Assembly: GCF_014843845.1 (NCBI RefSeq)
Contig: NZ_JHQS01000060.1
Location: 186,001-250,000 of the forward strand
DNA from: Mesorhizobium amorphae
GTDB lineage: Bacteria; Pseudomonadota; Alphaproteobacteria; Rhizobiales; Rhizobiaceae
Length of the DNA stretch: 64,000 nt
Direction of reading: 5' to 3'
The position numbers and the translations under genes are program-made. Shown here piece after piece: positions 45,836 to 54,644 of this stretch (its first letter is position 1; each line of letters begins with the position of its first letter). The notes below the pieces were generated by a model. The model was given only the letters and a program-made list of their open reading frames with translations, did no database searches and had not been told where the DNA came from.

Positions 45836-46157
45836 GTCAAGCCGATCGCAAGATGACAATGTTTTCAAGGCGCTGGCGCATCCGCGCCGGCGCGAATTGC
45901 TTGACCAGATGAAGGACGCGCCGCGCACCACCGGCATGCTCTGCGAGGCCTTTCCCGACATGGACCGCTGTACCGTCATGCTGCACCTCAAGGTGCTGGA
46001 GGAGGCCGAGCTGATCGTGGCGCGGCGCGACGGGCGCGAGCGCTGGAACCATCTCAACGCGCTGCCGATCAAGCAGATCCACGACCGCTGGATCAGCCAG
46101 TATGCCGGCCACGCGATCAGCATCATCGACCGGCTGAAGTCCGATCTCGAGGCGTGA
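45834..46157 (+). CDS. ArsR-type winged-helix repressor
   Basis: 107 residues. The winged helix reads FKALAHPRRRELLDQMKDAP, HLKVLEEAELIVARRDGRER. There are two cysteines (MLCEAF, DRCTVML) in and near the recognition region but no CxC metal motif, so it may not sense metals. Divergent from the SRPBCC/VOC row, which it probably represses together with itself. Confidence 0.87.
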   Translation: MSSRSQDDNVFKALAHPRRRELLDQMKDAPRTTGMLCEAFPDMDRCTVMLHLKVLEEAELIVARRDGRERWNHLNALPIKQIHDRWISQYAGHAISIIDRLKSDLEA

Positions 46158-46382
46158 ACGGTCGCGGGTCAGGCCCGTCGGGCTGATCGCGTCCAGGTCG
46201 CCAACGGCGCGGCTGGACGAATTGAGCCGATTTATTTATAAGCCGGCCATTCCGACAGAGAGCGCCGTATGTCCAATCGGGCATACTAGGGACGTTCTGA
46301 AAATTTGAATTCGAGCATTTTCGCAAACGTCGGGTGAAACCGCCCGGCCGCAAATGTTCTAGCCGAAGACGACAGGGGTGCC

Positions 46383-47132
46383 ATGGCTGGCCATTCACAG
46401 TTCAAGAACATCATGCACCGCAAAGGCCGCCAGGATGCGGTGCGGTCGAAAATGTTTTCCAAGCTGGCGCGCGAAATCACCGTCGCCGCCAAGACCGGGA
46501 CGCCGGACCCGTCGATGAACCCGCGCCTGCGCCTTGCCGTGCAGAATGCCAAGGCGGTGTCGATGCCGAAGGACAACATCCAGCGCGCCATCAACAAGGC
46601 GTCGATGGGCGATGCCGAAAACTACGAAGCCGTGCGCTACGAAGGCTACGGGCCGGGCGGCGTGGCGCTGATCGTCGAGGCGCTGACCGACAACCGCAAC
46701 CGTTCGGCCTCGAACGTGCGCGCGGCCTTCACCAAGGCCGGCGGGGCGATGGGCGAAACCGGCTCGGTGTCGTTCATGTGGGATCGTGTCGGCGAAATCT
46801 ATTATCCGGCGTCAGTCGGCAGCGCCGAAAAGGTCATGGATGCGGCGATCGAGGCCGGCGCCGACGACGTGCAGTCGGACGAGGAAGGCCACACCATCTA
46901 TTGCGCCTTCGAAAATCTCGGCGAAGTCTCCAAGGCTCTGGAAGGCGCGCTCGGCGAAGCCGAATCGGTGAAGCCGATCTGGCAGCCGCAGAACAATATC
47001 CCGGTCGACGAGGAGCGCGCACAGTCGCTGATGAAGCTGGTCGCCACGCTCGAGGACGACGACGACGTGCAGAGCGTCTACGCCAATTTCGAGGTCGACG
47101 ACGAGACCATGGCCAAGCTCAGCGCGGCATGA
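46383..47132 (+). CDS. yebC: YebC/PmpR family protein
   Basis: 249 residues, full length. N-terminal MAGHSQFKNIMHRKGRQDAV is the family hallmark, followed by VQNAKAVSMPKDNIQRAI and YEGYGPGGVALIVEALTDNR. Members act in translation of proline-rich stretches and/or as DNA-binding regulators. The gene is not next to ruvC here; its TGA overlaps the next start (ATGA). Confidence 0.94.
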   Translation: MAGHSQFKNIMHRKGRQDAVRSKMFSKLAREITVAAKTGTPDPSMNPRLRLAVQNAKAVSMPKDNIQRAINKASMGDAENYEAVRYEGYGPGGVALIVEALTDNRNRSASNVRAAFTKAGGAMGETGSVSFMWDRVGEIYYPASVGSAEKVMDAAIEAGADDVQSDEEGHTIYCAFENLGEVSKALEGALGEAESVKPIWQPQNNIPVDEERAQSLMKLVATLEDDDDVQSVYANFEVDDETMAKLSAA

Positions 47133-47455
47133 CCGAAAAGCCGCTGCCCACCATCCGCATCACCTATTGCACACAGTGCCAGTGGCTGTTGCGCGCCGGC
47201 TGGATGGCGCAGGAACTGCTTTCCACCTTTGGCGCGGATCTCGGGGAGGTGACTCTGGTACCGGGCACCGGCGGCATCTTCACCATCTCCTGCAACGACA
47301 CGCTCATCTGGGACCGCAAGCGCGATGGCGGCTTTCCGGATGCGGCCAAGCTCAAGCAGCTGGTCCGCGACGTCATCGACCCGGACCGCGATCTCGGCCA
47401 TGCCGACCGCAAGGGGCATACGACAAAAGACCACACGCAAAAAGACCCGACCTGA
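47129..47455 (+). CDS. SelT/SelW/SelH family (Rdx) protein
   Basis: 108 residues. Thioredoxin-like redox motif C14-T-Q-C17 in RITYCTQCQWLLRAGWMAQE, with the family GEVTLVPGTGGIFTI strand and FPDAAKLKQLVRDVI helix. In animals one Cys is selenocysteine; here both are Cys. Disulfide reduction is inferred. A 4-bp overlap couples it to yebC. The last 15 residues are polar (KGHTTKDHTQKDPT). Confidence 0.87.
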   Translation: MTEKPLPTIRITYCTQCQWLLRAGWMAQELLSTFGADLGEVTLVPGTGGIFTISCNDTLIWDRKRDGGFPDAAKLKQLVRDVIDPDRDLGHADRKGHTTKDHTQKDPT

Positions 47456-47478
47456 GGCGATGTCTTTTTTTGCCTTTT

Positions 47479-47958
47479 TCAGATCAATGCGAAAATGAAG
47501 CAGGCTATCGCAACGATGGCGGTGATGGTGCGGACGTGGTTCCACATCACCCACTTGCTCAGATAGTTCGACCACACGGCGGCACCGTTGCTGCTTGCCG
47601 GATCGACGGCGGCGAGCGCGTCGTTGAGCGGCACGTTGAAGACCATGGTCACGATCGGGTTGCCCACGAGATAGAACAGCGCGCCGGTCAGCAGCCAGAA
47701 AGAGCCCGGCTGGCCCCAGCCGATGATCGCGCCGGCAATGAGCACCAGGCAGACCAGCCCGGTGCCGAAAAGCGCGGTCATGAACAGCGGCGTGATGACG
47801 GTGACGTTGATCGAATTCATCGCGGCGATGCCGCCTGGGGCGGGCAGCCGGGCAAGTCCCGCCATTATGAAATTGGAAAAGGCGAAGAACACGCCGCCGA
47901 CGATGCCCGAGCCGAGCGCGGCGATGAAGATGAGGGCGGGAAGAAGCTTCGCGCTCAT
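47479..47958 (-). CDS. DUF1772 (anthrone oxygenase-like) membrane protein
   Basis: 159 residues, four membrane helices (LIFIAALGSGIVGGVFFAFS, FMTALFGTGLVCLVLIAGAI, LLTGALFYLVGNPIVTMVF, VRTITAIVAIACFIFALI). The conserved FNVPLNDAL motif marks DUF1772. Its ATG is 1 bp after the stop of the NmrA-like gene, so both are translated together. Small-molecule modification is plausible but unproved. Confidence 0.82.
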   Translation of the reverse strand: MSAKLLPALIFIAALGSGIVGGVFFAFSNFIMAGLARLPAPGGIAAMNSINVTVITPLFMTALFGTGLVCLVLIAGAIIGWGQPGSFWLLTGALFYLVGNPIVTMVFNVPLNDALAAVDPASSNGAAVWSNYLSKWVMWNHVRTITAIVAIACFIFALI

Positions 47959-47959
47959 A

Positions 47960-48796
47960 TCAGTTGCTCCAGATGCCGGAAGCGGCGGTTTCGGTTGTAT
48001 AGGCGGAAAAGTCTTTTGGCGCACGGCCGAGAACACGCTGGACACCGTCGGTCAGCGCCTCGTTGCGGCCATCGAGCACCTCGGTGAACAGCTCGTTGAG
48101 CAGCCAGGCAAACTCGGCCGGCAGTTCGTGCGCGGCGATTGCGGCGGCGAACTCTGCATGCGAAATCTGCTTGAAGCGGATGTCGCGGCCGGCGGCCTTG
48201 CCGATCTCGGCGATCGCGTCGGCGAAACTCAGCAGCCGCGGTCCGGTTAGTTCATAAAGCTGGCCGACATGCCCTTGCTGGGTAAGCGCCGTTACGGCGG
48301 CGTCGGCGATGTCGTCTGCATCGACGAAAGGTTCCCCGACATTGCCGACCGGCAACTGCACCTCGCCTTCGAGCAAGGGGTCAAGCAGAAAGCTCTCGCT
48401 GAAGTTCTGGGCAAACCAGGCACAGCGCAGGATCGTCCAGTCGGCGCCCGAGGCCTTCAGCATCTCTTCGGCGCGCTGGGCCTCCGTTTCGCCCCGCCCC
48501 GACAGCAGCACCAGCCGCTTGATGCCGTTTTGCACTGCAAGATTGGCCAAGGAGCCGACCGCTTCAGCGGCACCCGGCACGGAGAGATCAGGATAGTAGC
48601 TGATGTAGACGGCGCCCACGCCCTGCATTGCCGGGGCCCAGGTCGCGTCGTCTTCCCAGTCGAAAGAAGGGGCGCCGGAACGTGAGCCGATGCGCACCGG
48701 AAGGCCGCGCGCCGTCAGCCGCTCGGCGATGCGGCGGCCGATCTTGCCGGTGCCGCCGAGGATCAAGGTCGGATGTTTCGCTGTGCTGTCAGTCAT
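47960..48796 (-). CDS. NmrA-like NAD(P)-binding oxidoreductase
   Basis: 278 residues. Rossmann motif LILGGTGKIGRRIAERL at the N-terminus, LVLLSGRGETEAQRAEEML, WTILRCAWFAQNFSE, and the DADDIADAAVTALTQ helix are those of NmrA/ergot AgnB-type atypical SDRs. The usual Tyr-x3-Lys catalytic pair is not evident, so it may act as a redox sensor or quinone reductase. It is divergent from a TetR gene, with tandem repeats between. Confidence 0.85.
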   Translation of the reverse strand: MTDSTAKHPTLILGGTGKIGRRIAERLTARGLPVRIGSRSGAPSFDWEDDATWAPAMQGVGAVYISYYPDLSVPGAAEAVGSLANLAVQNGIKRLVLLSGRGETEAQRAEEMLKASGADWTILRCAWFAQNFSESFLLDPLLEGEVQLPVGNVGEPFVDADDIADAAVTALTQQGHVGQLYELTGPRLLSFADAIAEIGKAAGRDIRFKQISHAEFAAAIAAHELPAEFAWLLNELFTEVLDGRNEALTDGVQRVLGRAPKDFSAYTTETAASGIWSN

Positions 48797-48819
48797 CTCG
48801 GTTTCCTCTTTTCACAAAC

Positions 48820-48866
48820 ATGAGAAATCCTCACATTTGCAAAACGTGATAAACCCTCGTATTTTG
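48820..48866. promoter_or_regulatory. Tandem direct repeat, likely TetR operator
   Basis: ATGAGAAATCCTCACATTTG (48820-48839) and GTGATAAACCCTCGTATTTT (48846-48865) repeat with a 26-bp period in the divergent promoter. Shared core: TGA-x-AAA-x-CCTC-x2-ATTT. ACAAA/TTTGT flanks add an inverted component. Confidence 0.6.
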
Positions 48867-48909
48867 TGAGTCAAGCCAATTCGTCGAAGAAATGTTTCCG
48901 GAGTTAGCC

Positions 48910-49554
48910 ATGGAAGGCAGATCCGCCGTGTCGCCTCAACAGGATGGGCAGGTCGCATCGCCGCGCCGGGCGCCCAGCCAGCAGCGCAGCCGCGAGCGGG
49001 TCGAGCGGATGCTGGCCGCCGCCTCGGTGCTGATCGCCGAGCAGGGCAGCGACGCCATGCGCATGGGCGAGGTGGCGGAAAGGGCAGGCGTGTCGATCGG
49101 CTCGCTCTACCAGTTCTTCCCGGACAAGCGGGCGATCGTCTGGGCGCTGGCCGAGCGCTACACCGCCGAAAGCCAGGCCTGTATCGCGGCCGCGCTGAAG
49201 GACGTTGGAGATGCCGAAGGCCTGCGGCAGGCGTTTTCGGAGCTGGTGGACATCTACTACCGGCTGTTCCTGGCCGAGCCGGTCATGCGCGACATCTGGT
49301 CGGGCACGCAGGCCGACAAGGCACTGCGCGAGCTCGAGCTGGCGGACAGCCGCGCCAATGCCGAATTCCTCATCGCGGTGCTGAGGCGGCTGCGTCCGGA
49401 CGCCGATCCGGTAGCGCTGGAGACGACGGCTTTCCTGGTCTGGCAGATGGGCGAGGCCGCGATGCGGCTGGCGATCTCTGTCGATCGAGAGGAAGGCGAC
49501 AGGCTGGTGGCAGCCTACAAGCGCATGGCGCTGCGGGAATTGCTTGCCGAGTAG
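48910..49554 (+). CDS. TetR family transcriptional regulator
   Basis: 214 residues from the ATG at 48910, preceded by GGAG. Helix-turn-helix (about 20-70: RVERMLAAASVLIAEQGSDA, EVAERAGVSIGSLYQFFPDK) and a C-terminal ligand-binding bundle. An in-frame start six codons earlier is possible. It probably represses the divergent NmrA-like/DUF1772 genes. A shared terminator separates it from rpmE. Confidence 0.87.
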   Translation: MEGRSAVSPQQDGQVASPRRAPSQQRSRERVERMLAAASVLIAEQGSDAMRMGEVAERAGVSIGSLYQFFPDKRAIVWALAERYTAESQACIAAALKDVGDAEGLRQAFSELVDIYYRLFLAEPVMRDIWSGTQADKALRELELADSRANAEFLIAVLRRLRPDADPVALETTAFLVWQMGEAAMRLAISVDREEGDRLVAAYKRMALRELLAE

Positions 49555-49595
49555 GGCCGCGCGACCTCGGCTGAGAAGTGGCAGGCCCAATCAAC

Positions 49596-49623
49596 AAAAA
49601 ACCCGCCTCGAAGGCGGGTTTTT
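49596..49623. terminator. Bidirectional rho-independent terminator
   Basis: AAAAAACCCGCCT and GGCGGGTTTTT pair around CGAA. It serves the TetR gene on + and rpmE on -. Confidence 0.88.
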
Positions 49624-49644
49624 GATCTGCTATGTCGATCTGGC

Positions 49645-49866
49645 TTAGATGCCGAAGCCTTCGAAACGCTTCTTGAACTTTGACAGGCGGCCGCCGCGGT
49701 CGAGCAGGGTCTGCTGGCCGCCGGTCCAGGCCGGATGGGTGGTCGGGTCGATATCGAGGTTCATCGTATCGCCTTCCTTGCCCCAGGTCGAACGGGTCAT
49801 GTATTCGGTGCCGTCGGTCATGACGACCTTGATCGTGTGGTAGTCGGGATGGATGTCGGTCTTCAT
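49645..49866 (-). CDS. rpmE: 50S ribosomal protein L31
   Basis: 73 residues. MKTDIHPDYHTIKVVMTDGT and the LDIDPTTHPAWTGGQQTLLD core identify bL31. The zinc CxxC of the Cys+ form is absent, so this is the zinc-independent version. It is divergent from the ABC exporter and ends at a bidirectional terminator. Confidence 0.93.
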   Translation of the reverse strand: MKTDIHPDYHTIKVVMTDGTEYMTRSTWGKEGDTMNLDIDPTTHPAWTGGQQTLLDRGGRLSKFKKRFEGFGI

Positions 49867-50071
49867 GGTTCTGTTCCTGGCTTGCCGGCGCTGCCGACGG
49901 GCCCATGGCCTGCGTCGATGCGCCCCTTTTTAAAATTCGAAGCCGCAGCTATTGAGGAGCCACGGCTTCTAAAACGGTCGGCGACCCTATACATCAGCCG
50001 GAATTGAATCACAAGGCCGCGGCAGGCGCATATTGAAGACGCCCACCTGGAACAGGCCAGAGGAAACGGTC

Positions 50072-51874
50072 ATGGCGGATATCAGCGGCGAGGAAGACGG
50101 GCGCCGGCGCTCGCTCGGGCCGCTGGGGCGCCTTTTTCCCTACATCACCCGCTACCGCAAATTGGTCATCGGTGCGGTCATCTCGCTGATCGTCGCCGCT
50201 GCGACGACGCTTGCCTTGCCGCTCGCCGTGCGGCGCATGATCGACCACGGCTTTTCCGCGTCCGATTCCAGCTTCATCGCCGAATATTTCGCCATGCTGG
50301 TGGTGATGGCCGCATTGCTGGCGGCGGCCTCGGCCAGCCGCTACTATTTCGTCATCACGCTCGGCGAGCGCGTTGTCGCCGACATCCGCAGCGATGTGTT
50401 TGCCCATGTCACGACGCTGTCGCCGGCCTTCTTCGACACCGCACAGTCGGGCGAGATCGTGTCGCGGCTCGCCGCCGACACCACGCAGGTGAAATCGGCG
50501 GTCGGCGCCACCGCCTCGGTGGCGCTGCGCAACGTCATCCTCGGCCTCGGCGCGGTGGCAATGATGGTCGTCACCAGCCCGAAACTGTCAGGCCTGGTGA
50601 TTGCCGCGATTCCCGTCATCGTGCTTCCGCTGGTCGCCTTCGGGCGCTCGGTGCGGCGGAAATCGCGGCAGGCGCAGGATACGCTGGCCGACGCCACCGC
50701 CTATGCCAGCGAGCAGATCGGCGCGGTGCGCACGCTGCAGGCCTTCACCAACGAAAAACTGGTCACCGGGCGGTTCTCGGCCGCCGTGGAAGCCGCCTTC
50801 GAGGCGGCGCGGGCCTCGATCTTCGCCCGCTCCTTCCTGACCTTCTTCGCCATCTTCATGATCTTTTCCTCGGTCGTGGCGGTGCTCTGGTTCGGCTCGC
50901 GCGACGTGTTGGCGGGCACGCTGTCGCCGGGCACGCTCGGCCAGTTCCTGCTTTATTCGGTGTTCGCCGCCGGCGCGCTTGGCGCGCTATCGGAGGTCTG
51001 GGGCGAGCTTTCCCAGGCAGCGGGCGCGGCGGAGCGGCTGACCGAGATCCTGGCCGAAAAGCCCGCCATCCAGTCGCCGGCCAATCCCGCGCCGCTGCCG
51101 GTGAAAGCGAAAGGCGCGATCAGCTTCGACGACGTGTCCTTCTCCTATCCGGCACGGCCCGACCGCGCCGCCGTCCATGGCCTGAGTTTTCAGATCAAAC
51201 CCGGCGAGACGGTGGCGATCGTTGGTCCCTCGGGCGCCGGCAAGAGCACCGTGTTTTCGCTGATCCTGCGCTTCTATGACCCCGAGACCGGCCGTATCGT
51301 CATCGACGGGGTCGACCTGCGCGAGGCCGATCCGGCTGATGTCAGGGAGCGCATTGCGATCGTGCCGCAGGACGTCACCATCTTCGCGGCCAGCGCGCGC
51401 GACAATATCGGCTTCGGCCGGCCCGGCGCCAGCACCGCAGAGATCGAGGCGGCGGCCAAGGCGGCCCTCGCCGACGAGTTCATCTTGAAGCTCGATAAAG
51501 GCTATGACAGCCAGGTCGGCGAGCGCGGCGTGACGCTCTCCGGCGGCCAGCGCCAGCGCGTGGCGATTGCCCGCGCCATATTGCGCGACGCGCCGATCCT
51601 GCTGCTCGACGAGGCGACTTCGGCGCTCGACGCCGAAAGCGAGACGCTGGTGCAGACGGCGCTGGAGCGGCTGATGCAGGGCCGCACCACTTTGGTCATC
51701 GCTCACCGGCTGGCGACGGTGCTGAAGGCCGACCGCATCCTGGTCATGGAGGCCGGCCGCATCGTCGAGGAAGGCACCCACCAGAGCCTCGTCGCCAAGG
51801 GCGGCATCTATGCGCGGCTGGCCAAGCTGCAATTCGAGACCGGCGCCAGCGCCTTCAAGGGCGCGGCCGAGTAG
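50072..51874 (+). CDS. ABC transporter, fused permease and ATPase (MsbA/ABCB type)
   Basis: 600 residues. Six membrane helices (about 20-310) are followed by an ATPase domain: Walker A VGPSGAGKST, Q-loop, signature LSGGQRQRVAIARAILR, Walker B ILLLDEATSALD, H-loop IAHRLAT. It forms a homodimeric exporter of lipids, drugs or peptides; substrate unknown. This type often lies next to rpmE in rhizobia. The ATG at 50072 gives MADISGEEDGRRRSLGPLG. Confidence 0.9.
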   Translation: MADISGEEDGRRRSLGPLGRLFPYITRYRKLVIGAVISLIVAAATTLALPLAVRRMIDHGFSASDSSFIAEYFAMLVVMAALLAAASASRYYFVITLGERVVADIRSDVFAHVTTLSPAFFDTAQSGEIVSRLAADTTQVKSAVGATASVALRNVILGLGAVAMMVVTSPKLSGLVIAAIPVIVLPLVAFGRSVRRKSRQAQDTLADATAYASEQIGAVRTLQAFTNEKLVTGRFSAAVEAAFEAARASIFARSFLTFFAIFMIFSSVVAVLWFGSRDVLAGTLSPGTLGQFLLYSVFAAGALGALSEVWGELSQAAGAAERLTEILAEKPAIQSPANPAPLPVKAKGAISFDDVSFSYPARPDRAAVHGLSFQIKPGETVAIVGPSGAGKSTVFSLILRFYDPETGRIVIDGVDLREADPADVRERIAIVPQDVTIFAASARDNIGFGRPGASTAEIEAAAKAALADEFILKLDKGYDSQVGERGVTLSGGQRQRVAIARAILRDAPILLLDEATSALDAESETLVQTALERLMQGRTTLVIAHRLATVLKADRILVMEAGRIVEEGTHQSLVAKGGIYARLAKLQFETGASAFKGAAE

Positions 51875-51900
51875 CCGGCGCACACGGCACGGCCCTGCTG

Positions 51901-53388
51901 TCAGGCGGTGCCGTAGCGCTTCTTCAGATGCTCGGTGAAATGCGCGGCATTCAGCCTTTCGCCTGTAGCGCGTTCGAGCAGGTCTGGCGTCGACCAGCGC
52001 GACCCTTGCGACCAGATCCTTTCACGGCGCCAATCGTTGATGGCACTGAAATCGCCTTTGGCGAGGTCACTGTCGGCTAGAGGATGGTCACGCGTCAGCG
52101 CCGCCCATTGCTGCGCCGCCATCATGGCGCCCAGCGTGTAGGACGGGAAATAACCGAACGCAGCACCCGGCCAATGCACGTCCTGCATCGGTCCGTCGGC
52201 GGGGTTGTCGATGGTCGACAGGCTGAGATAGTCGCGCATCTTGGCGTCCCAGGCCTCCGGCAGGTCGGCCACGTCCAGCCGGCCCGAAACCAGTTCCTGC
52301 TCCAGTTCGTAGCGCAGGATGACGTGCAGCGGGTACGTGACCTCGTCGGCATCGACGCGGATCAGGCCGCGCTCGACCCGGTGTACATGCGGCAGGATGT
52401 CGTCGAGCGACCAGGCCTCGCCGAGATGCTTTTCGACCACCGGCAGCGCCCAGCGCCAGAAGGCCGGATTGCGTCCGATCTGCTTTTCGACGAACAGGCT
52501 CTGGCTTTCATGCACCGCCATGCCGCGCGCCTTGCCGAGCTGCCAATGCGACCAGGCCTTGGGCAGGTTCTGCTCGTAAAGCGCATGGCCGGTTTCGTGC
52601 AGCACGCCCATCAGCGCCGACAGGAAATCCGATGTCTTGTAGCGGGTGGTGATGCGCACGTCGCTCGGCACACCGCCGCAGAAAGGGTGATGCGACACCG
52701 ACAGCGAGCCGTGCGTCAGGTCGAAACCGGCGGCCGCCATCATGGCGAGGCCAAGCTCGCGCTGCCTGTCGGTCGCATAGCTGCCGGAGAGCGGCTTCAG
52801 CGGGCGCTCGGCCAGCCGCGCCTCTTGCACGGCCAGGGCTTCCGGCACGAAACCCTTGAGAAAGGTCTTCAGTTCGGCGAACACGGGTGTGATGTCGGCG
52901 GCGCGGTTGCCGGGATCGTACTGTTCCATCAATGCGTCGTAAGGGTCGAGGCCAAGCACGTCGGCGCGCAATGCCGCTTCCTCTCGTACCAGGGCGACTA
53001 CGCCTTCCAGCGATGGCAGGAAGCCTGCCCAGTCGTTCTTGGCGCGCAGATCACGCCAGAGCTGTTCGGAGCGCATGCGCGCCGTCGTCTGGCGCTCGAC
53101 GAACTCGACCGGCAGGCAGGTCAGGTTGGTGTATTGCCGGCGCAACTCCCCGACCGCCGCCTGCTGTTCCTCGTTCAGCACCTCCTGTTCCGCAGCGGCG
53201 ATCCAGTCTGATATTTCGGGCGCGGTCGCCCGCGCGTGAAGCATGCCGGCAAGCGCCGACATCGCCTCGGCGCGCTTCTCGCCGCCGCCGACCGCCATGT
53301 GCGTCGCCTCGTCGGCGCCGAGGATGGCAAGCGCATGCTCCAGCGCTTCGAGCTTGTGGCCGAGGTCGTCAAGTTTCTGAAAGGACAT
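51901..53388 (-). CDS. Carboxypeptidase, M32 family
   Basis: 495 residues. The zinc motif HETGH in GVLHETGHALYEQNL, the downstream Glu in HESQSLFVEKQIGR, and the substrate motif RVERGLIRVDADEVTYPLHV define M32 carboxypeptidases, which release C-terminal residues from peptides. The ATG at 53388 gives MSFQKLDDLGHKLEALEHAL. It is convergent with the ABC exporter, 26 bp apart. Confidence 0.93.
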   Translation of the reverse strand: MSFQKLDDLGHKLEALEHALAILGADEATHMAVGGGEKRAEAMSALAGMLHARATAPEISDWIAAAEQEVLNEEQQAAVGELRRQYTNLTCLPVEFVERQTTARMRSEQLWRDLRAKNDWAGFLPSLEGVVALVREEAALRADVLGLDPYDALMEQYDPGNRAADITPVFAELKTFLKGFVPEALAVQEARLAERPLKPLSGSYATDRQRELGLAMMAAAGFDLTHGSLSVSHHPFCGGVPSDVRITTRYKTSDFLSALMGVLHETGHALYEQNLPKAWSHWQLGKARGMAVHESQSLFVEKQIGRNPAFWRWALPVVEKHLGEAWSLDDILPHVHRVERGLIRVDADEVTYPLHVILRYELEQELVSGRLDVADLPEAWDAKMRDYLSLSTIDNPADGPMQDVHWPGAAFGYFPSYTLGAMMAAQQWAALTRDHPLADSDLAKGDFSAINDWRRERIWSQGSRWSTPDLLERATGERLNAAHFTEHLKKRYGTA

Positions 53389-53549
53389 TGTGGATTCCGT
53401 CGGCTTCGATTGGCTGGCGGGAAAAGATACCAACATGCCGGGGTTGGCAACCCTGAGCCTGGCGAGAGCCGCGCTCGAGGCACCTTGCGCAGCGACGCCC
53501 ACGCATGATCAATGCTGGCTGGCCGAAAAGACGGCAAACGGGGGGCAAA

Positions 53550-53903
53550 ATGATCGGCAACATTCTGGTCGGGCTGGTGGCGCTGATCCACTGCTACATC
53601 GTCTATCTGGAGATGGTGCTGTGGGATACGCCGCGCGGCCACAAGGCGTTCGGCCTGACACCTGACTTTGCCAAGGCGTCCAAGGTGCTCGCAGCCAACC
53701 AGGGGCTCTACAACGGCTTTCTCGCCGCCGGCCTGATCTGGGGCCTCACGCTCGGGGCGGCCGGCTTCCAGATCAAGGTGTTCTTCCTGCTTTGCGTCGC
53801 CATAGCAGGCCTCTATGGCGCGGCGACCGTCAGCAGGAAGATCCTGTTCATCCAGACCGTGCCGGCCGCGGTCGCCCTGATCGTGCTCTGGCTGGGCTGG
53901 TGA
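53550..53903 (+). CDS. DUF1304 family membrane protein
   Basis: 117 residues with four helices; MIGNILVGLVALIHCYIVYL, EMVLWDT, LAANQGLYNGFLAAGLIWGL and the final IQTVPAAVALIVLWLGW match DUF1304. ATG at 53550 has a GGGGGG ribosome site. Function unknown. Single gene. Confidence 0.85.
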   Translation: MIGNILVGLVALIHCYIVYLEMVLWDTPRGHKAFGLTPDFAKASKVLAANQGLYNGFLAAGLIWGLTLGAAGFQIKVFFLLCVAIAGLYGAATVSRKILFIQTVPAAVALIVLWLGW

Positions 53904-53940
53904 AAAAAGACGCCCTTGGGGCTGAGTTCCCTTGGGCGCC
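53903..53940 (-). terminator. Possible rho-independent terminator on the minus strand
   Basis: On the minus strand GGGCGCCCAAGGG and CCCAAGGGCGTC form a partial stem followed by TTTTTT. It would end the small secreted-protein gene at 53969. The stem is imperfect. Confidence 0.4.
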
Positions 53941-53968
53941 AGGTCGTCCCTTCCTCTTGTTCCGGTAA

Positions 53969-54403
53969 TCAGCCGTTCGGATAGTGCCCGCCGTCGGCGC
54001 CGTCGCCCATCAGGAAGCCGGTGCTGGTGTCGAGCCGGAGCGCCTGGTCGACATTGTCGAGTTGGCGCAGCAAATCATGATACTGCGCAGCCGGTATCCT
54101 GCCATGGTCCGCGGCAGCCGTTCTTGCGGCGGCCTGGCTGATATGGGCGGCGCGCATATGCAGCTTCTGCGCTTCGGCCGGTGTGATCGTGTTCTCCTGC
54201 CTAGCGTCCGCGATGCCTTCGTCAACGCCCTTCGCCTGTTCGATCAGGCCGGTCACGCGCGGGCCGACCATGTCGGTCGGGTCCGTTGCGTCGAGAGCGC
54301 CCTTGTGATGTCCAGCGGCATAGGCGCCGGCCAAAGGAACCGCGACAAGAAAAGCGGCGATCGTTGCAGTCCTGATTGTTGCCTTGGGAGCATAAGAGCG
54401 CAT
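53969..54403 (-). CDS. Small exported protein of unknown function
   Basis: 144 residues. A signal peptide (to about 30; AFLVAVPLAGAYA) is followed by GHHKGALDATDPTDMVGPRV and helical segments (RQENTITPAEAQKLHMRAAH, YHDLLRQLDNVDQALR). GAGGAGGACGCAGCC precedes the ATG. No domain I recognise; probably periplasmic. Confidence 0.7.
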   Translation of the reverse strand: MRSYAPKATIRTATIAAFLVAVPLAGAYAAGHHKGALDATDPTDMVGPRVTGLIEQAKGVDEGIADARQENTITPAEAQKLHMRAAHISQAAARTAAADHGRIPAAQYHDLLRQLDNVDQALRLDTSTGFLMGDGADGGHYPNG

Positions 54404-54644
54404 GGCTGCGTCCTCCTCTTACTGTGGAAGGGGCGATTGCCGCGCCCACTTCCGGTCACAGGCCGTCCGGTTCCGTCGCGTCGCGATGATGGGAGCCATC
54501 GCCGGCGGTTCTCGGCCTCCGCAGCGGAAACTAGAAGCGGCCGGCGGCGAAGTGTAATTAAAAAAAGATAATCTTTTCAGGCCTTGTCGACCTGAGACCT
54601 ACGCCCTAGCGTTGAGCCGGCGAACAAATTCGCGTGATGCGCGA

